This document shows positions 33,431 through 44,058 of a stretch of DNA of 64,000 nucleotides, one piece after another. Position 1 is the stretch's first letter. Every line of letters starts with the position of its first letter. A program made the position numbers and the translations under genes. Under the pieces are notes generated by a model, which was given only the letters and a program-made list of their open reading frames with translations, was not told the DNA's origin and ran no database searches. The DNA lies in the NCBI GenBank assembly GCA_024180945.1, contig JAKSGN010000038.1, positions 2,108,001-2,172,000 of the forward strand, in the 5' to 3' direction. This DNA comes from Macrophomina tecta. Lineage: Eukaryota > Ascomycota > Dothideomycetes > Botryosphaeriales > Botryosphaeriaceae.

Positions 33431-34598
33431 GCAGCGATCGCCGCGATCGTCTTGCGCAGTCGAGTGTGGAGCTCCGACAATCCAAAGTCGACGACGGCTT
33501 TTCTCTCGCAGCCGCGCTGGCAGCGACGCAGCAGAGGCCGCAGGCGCAGGCGGCGCGAGGGCGATCAACGCAGCACGCAGGGCGAGCAGCAAGCTCACGG
33601 AGCGCAGCAGCGGGACGGAATGCAGCAGAGCCTGAGAACGAGGAGGTAGACACGTGCGGCCCATGCACGCCAATCTACCTGCCCGACTCAGAGACGCCGC
33701 CCAGGACGTGCCTTTCGCCCTGCTGCTGCAAGGCCAGAGAGGCCAGAGGCGCCTGGGGCCACCCCTCGCTGCTGGCCCAAACGGCGAAGGGCGAAGTTGT
33801 TACCGTCCCTTCAGCACCACCACCACGCGGACGATAGCCGCCAGACCTCACCGCATCTCCGCCGCCCGCCTGCCGTTGCTGCCCCGCTGCCACGCTGGAC
33901 GGCCACCAGAGGTCACGTCGGGCGGCGCATTGCTCCAATTGCAGCTGCCCGTCCGCGTGCGTGCGTGCGAGCGACATGCAAAAATCTCTGCGCGGCCTCA
34001 AGCGCTTGCAGGCGCGCCTCGTACCCGTACTCAACCACTCACGTGCACACACCGCTCCAGCCAGCCCTCGACCAACCATGATCCTAAACATAGCAGCAGC
34101 AGCCTGCCATCCGCCGTGATCTGCCAAAAACTCTGCCCCCCCGACGCGCCATTGCACATCCTTCTCACCGTCCATTCAGCCTGACATCCGTCTGATGACT
34201 CCCAGTGGTGGCCCGTGAGACACCTCGCTCTCCGCCGCCTATCGCACCCTGATCGTCGCCCTCTTTCCAGGCACGCGTTGCGCTGGTCAATCGATGAGAG
34301 CGCGGCTGTTTGTCATCATCATCATCATCGAGCCCGCCCGGCCGACCGTTTACCGACCCTTTCCCTCGGCGCAACAGCCGTTGTGCGAGGTGGGCATAAT
34401 CGCGCGGACCGCAAGCCGCAGGTGCGGACTATGCCGCCCCCCGCCGCCGCCAACGCCGCCCTTCGTTCTCCTTTACGCTCCTCTTTTGCTACTTTCGAAT
34501 AGCACACTGACTCTGTTCCTCGGGACCTCGGAAAGGTGATGTCAGGACCAGTGAACAAGAAACAAAAAGAGAACGGCCCACGTCGAAGTGAAGTCCAG

Positions 34599-34616
34599 AA
34601 AAAAAAAAAAAAAAAA
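34599..34616. repeat. A18 homopolymer
   Basis: An uninterrupted adenine run in the gene-poor region, one of several of nearly the same length. Confidence 0.9.
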
Positions 34617-34932
34617 CAATATGCAAGCGGCCGCGATTCTGCACATCCATTCTCCTGCCCAGTCCAACAATGCGCTGGCCACGCATCACCACTATTTCCC
34701 CCTTCCTTCTCTCTGTCGTGTCTGTCCTTCCCCAGCTTCCCCAAAGAAAAAAAAAAAATCATAACATAGTGGGGAGGCTGGGCCATCAGCCAATTCAAGC
34801 CACACACGCAAACATCGCTCTTCGCTAACCGTTTGTTAAACCTCCGCTGACTGCGTCTTGGTGACGCCTGCTTCCTTCCTGTTCCTTTCAGCAGAAAGTG
34901 GAGACGTTGCTCTGTGCTACGTAAAAGCCGAT

Positions 34933-34951
34933 GAGAGAGAGAGAGAGAGAG
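34933..34951. repeat. (GA)n microsatellite
   Basis: A short pure GA repeat in the gene-poor region. Confidence 0.9.
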
Positions 34952-35078
34952 GCGCTGCTAACAATAGCCGCTTTGTCCGATCCACCAGCCAAACTCACGA
35001 TCATGAGAGGCTCGCGTGCCGCTCGCTTTGGGCAAGGTGCGGCGGGTAACTGGACCCTCGGCCATCGTAGGTTCGTGC

Positions 35079-35096
35079 TTTTTTTTTTTTTTTTTT
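35079..35096. repeat. T18 homopolymer
   Basis: An uninterrupted thymine run of about 18 bases; a second T-rich stretch lies about 90 bases downstream. Confidence 0.85.
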
Positions 35097-36678
35097 GTCC
35101 TTCCCTTCTTCTCGGCCTCGGCCGCTGGTGCCCGGGGCTAGGCTACTTTTGCGCGTGGATCTGCCTGCGTGCACGTTTTTCTTTTTCTTTTTTTTTTCCT
35201 GTTTTCTTTTGCAAGGGGAGGAGGATGCCTGAGGTGGAGGTGAATGATGCTGGTGGTGCACCTGATGATGATAATGCAGGGTGAGGGGGGAAAATTATTG
35301 GTGGAGTTGACGGAATTCCCCTTGCGACGGGGTTCCTGTGCCTTGGTCTGTGTGTTTCTTGCTACTTGCCGTGGAGAGCAGGAGGTGGGAGCGGCCGCGG
35401 CGTGCGCTCTTCTGCTTTCTGCGCTCTTGCTACACTAATGATGCTTGGCGGACCACGCCGCATGCGATGCGCTGGCTGGCTGCAGAGAGGTGGGTGTGTC
35501 TGCTGTACATGCTCTGCTATGCAGCTGTCCAGCCTCCTATGGACAACGGTATGATTGTGCAAGCCGTCACACAGACGTACGTATTTCAGGCGCGTCTCTC
35601 CGCCAACAGGAGAGATTGCGGAGTGCAGTTAATTAGCTGCCCATCTGACTTGGGGTGGGAGTGGTGCGGCGGAACGCGCTCCGGCATGCCTGATGCGCAC
35701 GACGTCATCGCCCAACGACTAAGTGTGTGGCTTTTCTGTGCGGCATTACAGCATAGTGGCGGCTATACAGACAGGCCAAGAGCCCTTTCGGTGTTTCTTT
35801 CCGTGGATCGTCTTGCTTTGACGTGCGCCCGCGATCATCGCCTCGATAGGCGTGTTACTGCATCTGTCGTCAGCGGCTAGTAGATGACCTGATGATGGTG
35901 CTGTCCTTTCCCCCAACCCCTCTCTCTATCTAATTGACCTCGGCTCTGATCTACGCACGCCCGTGGTACCTGTCCACTCCCGCCCCCCTTCCCCTCCCCT
36001 TAACCCCGCGGGTGATATCTCGGAGGACCGAAAAGCAGGGCAAGGCGGGAGGCGTCGACGGGAAGAATGGAAGGAAAGGCTTGATGGAAGGATGGAATTG
36101 AATAGGCACGGCCGGCCGGCGTGGGCTGGCCTCTCTGCACGTTTGACTTCCTGGGCCCTTTTTCTTGCGTAGGGCAACCTGCATACACGACGGCCTCCCC
36201 ATCTACTCTGATCAGTTGCTGTTTTTCTGTGCGCGGTGTGACGTTACTCCTGCCGCCCTGCTGCATCATTTCTCTAATTCTTCAATGAATCGATCTCATG
36301 CGCGCGTGCGCGCTCTCTCCGGGCCCGCTGCTGCGTTGTTCCTTGGATGTAGGTACGTATGCAAGCGAATGACAGTTTATTGTGCAGCAAGCATAGGAAG
36401 GGGGTGGGAGGATGGACGATCCAGTCCATGTGCGCTGCCTGATTGGCTGGCCGGCTGGCACTTGCGTCGCGATTTTGTCCGAAATGGGGGCGGGGACGGG
36501 GGTGGGAGAACGGCATGGGAGAGCGGACTGCTTTCCTGCCTTGGGGTCCGGTCAGGCAAGGAGCATTGCGCTCTCTTCAACGCCCGCCCGGCCGTACTCC
36601 TTTCCTTCCACGTCCTTCACGATTTGAGTAGAGATAAGCGTTTTGATCACCATTTAGTGAGGCGAGACACTTACGAGC

Positions 36679-36698
36679 AAAAAAAAAAAAAAAAAAAA
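36679..36698. repeat. A20 homopolymer
   Basis: An uninterrupted adenine run of 20 bases. Confidence 0.9.
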
Positions 36699-38109
36699 GG
36701 AAAGGAAAGGCCGCGTCGGTTAATGGTAATTAGGGAAGGAGTTTTCTCCGTCGCCTATCTCGCGAGAAGAAGCGATTTTGAGAGTGGGATGTCGGTAATT
36801 TGGGGGCAGAGGGGGGGAAGTGGAGTGACTGAGATGGCGAGCAGAGACGGCGAGCCAGAGCCGCAATGTTGTCCATGTGAGATCTCACCCGGAGGGCATG
36901 CGTCCGTGTGCAGCGCAGTGGGCATGTGCGCGCCTGACGGGCTGCCATGCTACCAAACTTTGCCGCTGCTGATGGCAGGCGGACAAGAATCCAAGGGATG
37001 CGGCGTGCTTGCGCCACTGCCTGTTATCCGTCTTGTATGTGTGTCTGAGTTCCGGGGTGGTTGGCGGGCGATGCGCGTTACGCATACGAAGTATGCGTCC
37101 GTGTGAGGGTGTGCCGTGCCATGAGAGCGACTGGCGCCGCCGACACCCTGCCCAGCGAGCGGACGGACGCAGCGTGCGTGCTTTCATCAAGGCGAGCGAC
37201 CAAGATGGCGCAATTGGCGGCGCGTGTCCGTATCTGTGGCTTGCTTGCATGGACATTTTGAAGGGGGGGGGGGGAAAGGCCGGGGAATCACGGAGTCATC
37301 GTTGCCTCGCATGAATCGCTGACTTGTTTTGCTCTTTCCTTCTTTCTCGTCATTCTTCAGTCTGCGTAGCCTCGCCGGGTGGTCAGTCCGCGCGTCGCTT
37401 TTGCTCCATGGGCCGGTCCGGGTTCAGCCCGAATCTCCCCTCTCGTCTGGCGAACCTTGGCCCTCGGCTACCATTATCCTGTTTTTTCCCTCATGTTCTG
37501 TGCGTTGCCTGTCGTGGAGGCGAAGGCTGCTGTATTACTGTCCATCCCACAGTCCAGCCGTCCGGCGATCTTGGGAAGGAGAAGGGAGGCGGAGCAGAAG
37601 AGGGGAAAGATTAGCTGGCCGCTTCTAGGCTCAGCGGTTCACTTCGATCTCCCAGGATCTTCGTCGGGCACGAGTGCAGTGAATGCAATAATTATGCACC
37701 CTGCTTGCTTGCCGTCTGTCTTGCATTGCCCGCATGTGACTCTCCTCTTTCGGCAGAATCATTCTCCCGCACTCGTTTGGCTTCCACATGCGATCTGTAG
37801 TATCCTGGTAGCTCTGCGTTGTTGCTGCTGCTGCAGGTCGGACTCGTTCGGGATCACTGTCTAGCTTATCCACAATTGCGGGAGGAAGTGGGAACAGGAA
37901 TACTCCGAGAATGCTTGTCAAGAGTTGAAATTCCAAAATATCTATGCAGAAAGCGCCAAATAAATCGGGTAGATGTTTCAAAAGGGATATCGTTGATGAA
38001 GAGCAAAAGCGAAGAGAAGCCCATGACCGCCTGAGCGCCGGCGCTGATAACATGGCCATGACCACTAGTCAAGATGGGTGCTAAGACAAAATGGTGGGGG
38101 AAATAATGG

Positions 38110-38127
38110 AAAAAAAAAAAAAAAAAA
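38110..38127. repeat. A18 homopolymer
   Basis: An adenine run about 400 bases from the 3' end of the small Cys-rich gene. Confidence 0.9.
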
Positions 38128-38531
38128 CCTGCGCCGGCCCCATTCCGTGTGCCTTTTGTAGCCCACTTCCCTTCCCATTGAAACCCGCCGGTAAATGCTT
38201 CATGCCTCATAAAAACCCTCGTAATGCCAGATTGAACCCTCTCCGGCGCCCAAACCCATTTCCCATTCATGGTAACCGTCCGCCTTTCCGTTGCGTAAGA
38301 CTCCGTAGAGAGATCGTGCTAGGGAACGACTGGGTCCTCCAGACGCGGCACGGCGCGGTGCGGCGTGGATGGGAGGAGGTCCGACCAGGAACCGGGAAGT
38401 ACGTGGTGACCGAGAGCCCTGAACGATGGAGTGGTGATTTTGTAGTTGGTGGTGCTAAGTGGTCATCGCTGCGCCGAGTGAGCTTTGGAGCGACACGAGC
38501 GCAGTATTTGCAGAGATGGCCGGTCCCGCTT

Positions 38532-38735
38532 TCATCTGCCCTTGGTAGAGGCGGCTAGAGAGGCGAATGAGGCCGTCATGGCCGAGTAGGGTGCGGAGTC
38601 GGTGGACGACGCGGAGGAGGCGCTGGGAGAGCGCACCGGGGCCTGGAGATTGAGAGTGATGCAAGAGGCACAGCGGCCGTTGGGAGAATTGCAGCGGCCG
38701 CGGCATCCGCGCTCGTAGTTGGCGCAGGAGAACAT
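38532..38735 (-). CDS. small cysteine-rich protein
   Basis: A 67-residue frame starting at ATG 38735. The N-terminal 25 residues form a compact Cys motif, MFSCANYERGCRGRC followed by NSPNGRCASC (Cys spacing C-x7-C-x3-C-x6-C-x2-C), then a Ser/Ala-rich tail. There is no signal peptide, so it should be intracellular; the Cys spacing could support a zinc-binding knuckle, which is inference. I recall similar short proteins beginning MFxCAN...RGCRGR in other ascomycetes, but cannot name a function. The frame is open upstream to 39269, but that stretch has the Ser/Thr/Arg composition of a translated leader, so the internal ATG just before the Cys motif is preferred. Confidence 0.55.
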   Translation of the reverse strand: MFSCANYERGCRGRCNSPNGRCASCITLNLQAPVRSPSASSASSTDSAPYSAMTASFASLAASTKGR

Positions 38736-39538
38736 TTTGGCAGCGGTGGTGGTGGTGGTGGTGAGGCGAGGGTGAGAGGCGGAGATGGACCGGTGATTGG
38801 CGAATTGGTGGTAGGCGTGTGGGCGCTCGCTTGAGGCCGTGCGTGTAGTGACTTGAGTCGAGGGTCTTTCTGGAAGACAACGATGGCTGAAAGAGGATGG
38901 GGCAGAGGATATATTTATCTGGGGGCTTGGCCTGGGCCGCGAGGCAGTGGTAATTAATGCGCAACTCTGGCAGGGAGCAGGGCCGATGATGTCGGTGTTG
39001 CAGAGGCCAAGTGGGAAATTCGGGCGCTTGGCCGGTGGGGGGCTAGGGCGCTGGAGCAACCAAGGAGACTGCAGGAAAGGCTGGCTCCTTGTGGCGCTAG
39101 CAAAGCAGGGCAACTGCCAGGATGCCGTGGTCTCGCTGCGCAAAAGACGGCCGGCCTGTGCGCGCGCGGATGCTTGGCTGTGATTGCAGGGCGCAGAGTC
39201 AGCTAGCGGGAGGCCGCATGCTCTGTACTGACGCCCAGTGAAACCCGGCCAGACTCCAGCCGCCGGCATCGTGGGCAGCTTGTTTGTTTCACGTGGAGCC
39301 AGCAGGCCAGACGATCACCCGCCCAGCACCACCGCTCGCAAGAGTGCGACGATTGTCCATGCTTCCCCAGATCTCGAGCCCGCATGCCCGGCCTGCCCTG
39401 ACCCTCACACCACCGCAAAACCAGAAGCTTCGCGGCAGCCGGCCGAGCCTGCTGCGCCCGCCGCCTGCGCGTAATTTTAGATGGATGGCGCGGGGTGCTG
39501 CGGTACAAGAATACGGAGTGCTGCGGTGTGCGGTGCGA

Positions 39539-39600
39539 TGCCGGTGCCGGTGCCGGTGCCAGTGCCAGTGCTGGTGGTGGTGCTGGTGCTGGTGGTGCTG
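39539..39600. repeat. GGTGCC/GGTGCT minisatellite
   Basis: Tandem imperfect hexamers of the form (C/T)GGTGC, with drift to CAGTGC and TGGTGG units. Confidence 0.8.
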
Positions 39601-42329
39601 CTGCGGCTGGGAGTCTGGGTGCTGCCTGGAGCTGCTTGCTGTTGGTGCTTTCCCGCTGCGGAAGACGTCGCCCACCGCCTGTTCCGTCCGCTGCTGACGC
39701 AGCCCTGTGTTTGGTTTTCATTAGCCCCGACTCCACACTCCGCGCCGGAGACCGCCCTCGCCCTCGCCCTCACCCACACCCTTCTCCAAGCCGAGAGAGC
39801 CACCTAATGCGGCCAATGTCATCAGACGGACATCATCGTCGATCCGCCCGCTCCGCTGAGCACCCTCGGGTCCGGCGTTCCTGCATAAAATGGTTGTGCT
39901 GCAATTCTGCCGCCGGCTCCTCTGTGCCGCTTCTCTCCGTTGGTGCCGCCTGATGCAAGCCACGAACCGCTCGGCCGCCTCTCACGCCTGCAGACGAGCG
40001 CCGTATCCGGCCTCCCGCTGCCGCCCACACCAGTGGCTGCCCAGCCTGTTGCGTGCTCAGCCTTGTTGGCTCCCGTTGGCATCCGTGCCGCCTGCCGTGA
40101 TGGCCACCACTGACTGGGCATCTATCTAGTGTCTGTCGGCAATTCGGGCGTTGCTTAACGAGCAAGAGCTGTCACTCTGTTACGTCCGAAATAGAATACC
40201 CACTGCCGCGCCACTGCCAGCCGTGTTTGACTCAGGCTTGTTTGGACAGATTTGTTGCGGATTTCACCCCCGTTCCAAGAACCAGTTTTCTGAAACTCGC
40301 GCCGGAGAGCTTCATTCTGCGGACGGTCCGAGGAGACTAGTACCGAAGGCTGGAACTCGATAGCGCTGTTCTAGAACGACTATCCCGGCCTCCTCGCGCC
40401 GGCTGCCTCACCTTCCTCACTTCCGATGAGATGCCAGAACGCGCACGGCCGACTTCATCGCGAGCTCTCCCGACTCATGCCGTTTGACAGGCAAAATGCC
40501 TCTGCACGTTTTTTATTGGCCGCCCACTGCAATTCCTGGGACGAAAACTGCGCACACGTTGCGCCGCACGTGGGTTTATCAAACAAACTTTTCGTTTGCT
40601 CCTGCGGTACAGCTACAATGCTTCTGCGCCTTGTAGCTTCGAAAGGCCGTTATAACACCGCGGTCGTCCCGAATACCGCGTCGTTCGATGCATGAGCTTC
40701 CTTTTCCAGAACCACCATGTTTACTGCCACGCCACATCTCCATCTCTGTTCCAGCGTGGCGGATACCATTTGCATCCTTCAACCTTGCCACCCGGTCTTC
40801 ATGCATAGTGTTTCCCGCCACCAAAAAAACGGCCCGGACAGTCGAAACGTGGCGGGTGGCCGTGACCGCCACTCGGAGCGGTCCCAAGCCGATGAGCTTC
40901 TTGCATCCTTTTCTTATTCAGGGAGAGGGCGCCCTCATCCTGGAATCATAACATGGGTGAATAAGAGGCGGCTCCCCCCACGTGGACCAGGTAAACAGGA
41001 TCTGCTTGCCAATTGAGACTCATGGAAATCAGTATCCCATCTTCAAGGGTCCAGGCAGGACGCTAAAAAAGACGCCGTCGAACCCTCAAATCCTTAGTTT
41101 GACCTGCCCCGTGATGGCCCCTGCTTTCCACAACACCACCAAAACCACGACCCTACAAGGCATACCGCTGCCCCTCCAGACCCCCGACTAAGTCTCAGAG
41201 TGAGATGTCACACGAAGGAAGCAGACTAACAGTCCCTTTCAGCCTGAGGACCAACATGCTTCCTGCTATGACCACGCCCACGCATCCGGCCGAAGATATG
41301 CCATCCTGAGACGCTAATTCTTAGGCTTTCGGCAGCCTCGACCTGCCCATTGTCACCAGCCAAAACATACCTGCCCCTTTTGTTGGCCACGTGTGACGGC
41401 TCCAGACATCCGCTCCTGGGCTCTGCACAACTTAACGGTGTGTCCGGAAAGAATAACTCCGGCACTTGTTCGCTAGATGTCCATGGAAACGTCTAGAGAG
41501 TCTAGACCGCGACTTTTGCTGTCTGTGCCAGCGGCATTTTCGTAACTCGCTGGCGCCCAATATTGCTGCCGCCTTACCTTTTGCGAGAATTGGTAGTTGG
41601 CACTATATCGACTGTCATGGTCTTTCGGGCATCGACGATCGCCCCGCAACGCCTGGATCCATCGGCGACTTTATCTTTTGCTTTGAGTGAGCCTTTGGTA
41701 AATTCTACAGCTTTCGGGTCAGAACGACCTGTCTTTCCCAACACTTATCAAACTCATCCGCCAATTACTTCCCGAGAGTTTTCAGTTGGTGAAAAATGCT
41801 AGTAATAGAAATGATGGCCGATATATTGGGCTATCAAATCAGAGTATCACTACGCCGATGTCGCCGCGGAGTTACTGATACTGCAACCGAGAGCTGCGGA
41901 ACGGGCGTGTCACCTGACAAATATCGGTGTGAAGCCCTTCAGGTTCTTCTAATTTCTGCAAATGCGTACAATCGAATGTTGAAAATTATTACGTTAGGAT
42001 TGAAGCACAGTGGCAGTGCTGTCCCGGGTCTGCTGGATGCTCCAATTTGTCCGCCCCGAACGGAAGTCTCCAGCATCTCTGGAGTGAGACCATGTGCATC
42101 CGAAGTCTATTCCTCTATTATACAGAAAAAAGTCGTGCCGCTGGGCATACGCGGGGCAGCTCGCAAGGCAGCCATCCTCTCTTTACCGCCATGGTACACT
42201 GCAGCCCATCCCTTTCCATTTGACCTCGACTCTGCATCACAAATGCGACTGCTATTGGGGCACGCAGGCTTCCCTGCCAGGCTGCTTCAGGCACAAATGC
42301 TCGGAAATGCGTATCTGTTGTGGGTTTTC

Positions 42330-42345
42330 TTTTTTTTTTTTTTTT
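42330..42345. repeat. T16 homopolymer
   Basis: An uninterrupted thymine run in the gene-poor region. Confidence 0.9.
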
Positions 42346-44040
42346 CCGCGGTCTGGACTCCAACCGTTGCGCAGCTAAGCTGTTCGCAAGCAAGGAGGGT
42401 GTCTTCAATCCACAATATCTGCAGAACCTCGCATGACGTGCGGCCTTTTTCAGGTGGCGGTGCAGAATGCCGATGTGATACTTATATGGTTGTCCTCTGT
42501 CTCGGACAGGGGAGACGGTCTGGTGCAGAGCAGCTCTTATTTGCAAGCATGTCGTCGACGTCTCGACCGCAGAACGAAACGGAGGATGGTGGCCTTTCAG
42601 GCGAAGCCAGTGATCTCTCGTAGGCTTTGGAACTGGCATCTCTGGACTCTAGAAGTTGCATATTCGACAATCTGTTGAGGAGAGAACAGTGGTTCGTCTG
42701 TGAATTGAAGGAAGAGCTTGCTTTGCCAATTTTATGAACGAGCATCTCCGGATGCATTTGTCCCGCTTTGGAGAGCATTGAGTGCAAATAAAAAAAAAAG
42801 TGAAGAGCAGGAATTAAAAAGCTCAGCACACGATTGCAGCATGCCACGGCGCTCTCCCCAGGCTCTCGGAGTGCTATGTCTTTTACATCTGACACTAAGC
42901 AATAGTGGAGGCAATAAAGCAACTGAGGTGCCTGCGTAACGGACCTCAGGTCTGTGCCATTTTCGAGAAGATGTACGCCGCGAAGCTGGCCGACAAGCGT
43001 TGGCTTCACGAGGCTCACTGGGTCGGCAGCACTGCCATCCCTGTCTAGTAGCCTCATCTGTTTCCTCTTCTCTGCTCCGATCCAATCACCTTCGTGGTTC
43101 TACGGCGCAGGTCTTCTCGCTTCGACGTTTTTCACGGACCTCGGCTCTGACCGTTCCCGAGATCAATGGGGCTCCTGCCCACACAAGGGAGGTCACTCCG
43201 CCTGTCTCAGTCAGGTTTTCGGGGACCCCTATTCGGGAGGATACGAATTCCTATTCAGACGCGAGAAGAAGTGCCAGAGATGCCGCTTTGTCCCACTGTT
43301 GAATCACACTTTCCGACTCGCTGTGATATTCTTGGTCATCTAGTTCGCTGTTAGGTCATACGGCCTCATCTTGAACTCCGGTTGGAGCCTGTTTTTCCTT
43401 ATTCATCGTTTGGAGAACATCCCACGGGAACTTCTGTATAGAAACGTTGCAGCTCTCCAGATTGACCGGACATGTCTCGGTTTCTGCAGTCGGTATTATT
43501 ACTGCCTCATTCTTCGTGGTTGCTTCTTTTAGCTCGGACTTCCTCTATGCCGCAGGTAAGAAGAGCAAACAAGGGAGAGAAGCTGCACATGGGACAGGAA
43601 GCATTGGGGTTCCAAGCCTCGCCCATCGCGGGGGCTTCGACCTAGCAGCTTTTTCTGATGGTGAGGATGAGAAAACTTTCACCCCAGCCTGGGAGGCGGC
43701 GTCCCCATCGGGAGATGATCCCAGCGCCCAATCCAAAAATAACATGAATGTTGTATCGCCGCGGGGATTTTGGCAGCGCTAGATGGCGCCACACCGGATC
43801 TCCGCGGCAGCGAGGACAGCGGTGCTCGGATTCTTCTGTTCGCTGGACGCAACCCTGGTGTTCCTCCCCGGTTGCTCCGCCCCCTACCACTCTGTGATTC
43901 TGAAATCTGTCTGGGATTTCGCGCGGCTTCTTGATCCCATGGCAGCCTGTTCTTGGCAAAACATCAGTTTGACCGGAGATGGAAGGTAAGCACGTTGTGA
44001 CTATTGCACCACGCGACCTGGCCGGATCCCTGAGTTCAGA

Positions 44041-44058
44041 TTTTTTTTTTTTTTTTTT
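44041..44058. repeat. T18 homopolymer
   Basis: An uninterrupted thymine run in the gene-poor region. Confidence 0.9.

Larger units (their letters stand above)
28750..38531. other. 9.8 kb gene-poor region with simple repeats
   Basis: No conserved domain is recognisable on either strand. The best candidate is a Ser/Pro-rich frame at 30809-31297 (listed separately). Frames up to 313 residues, such as the plus-strand one at 36165-37106, are rich in Cys, Trp and Arg and translate homopolymers as Lys runs, so they look like chance frames in G+C-rich DNA. The stretch contains A18 (34599), A12 (34747), GA repeat (34933-34951), T18 (35079), A20 (36679), G12 (37263), A18 (38110), a CTG/GGT-rich tract (33376-33430) and a CAT repeat (34312-34330). 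Long untranslated leaders, non-coding RNA or a fast-evolving gene cannot be excluded. Confidence 0.5.

Noticed and set aside
33090..33837. Long overlapping frames with Ala/Gln/Pro repeats on both strands
   Set aside because: They arise from the CTG/GGC-rich repeat tract; all frames look alike and none has a domain.
36165..37106. A 313-residue plus-strand open frame
   Set aside because: Very high in Cys, Trp and Arg, translates an A20 homopolymer as Lys and shows no domain; it looks like a chance frame in G+C-rich DNA.
41796..42623. A 275-residue plus-strand open frame
   Set aside because: It includes a T16 run read as Phe, has no family resemblance, and overlaps equally long minus-strand frames.
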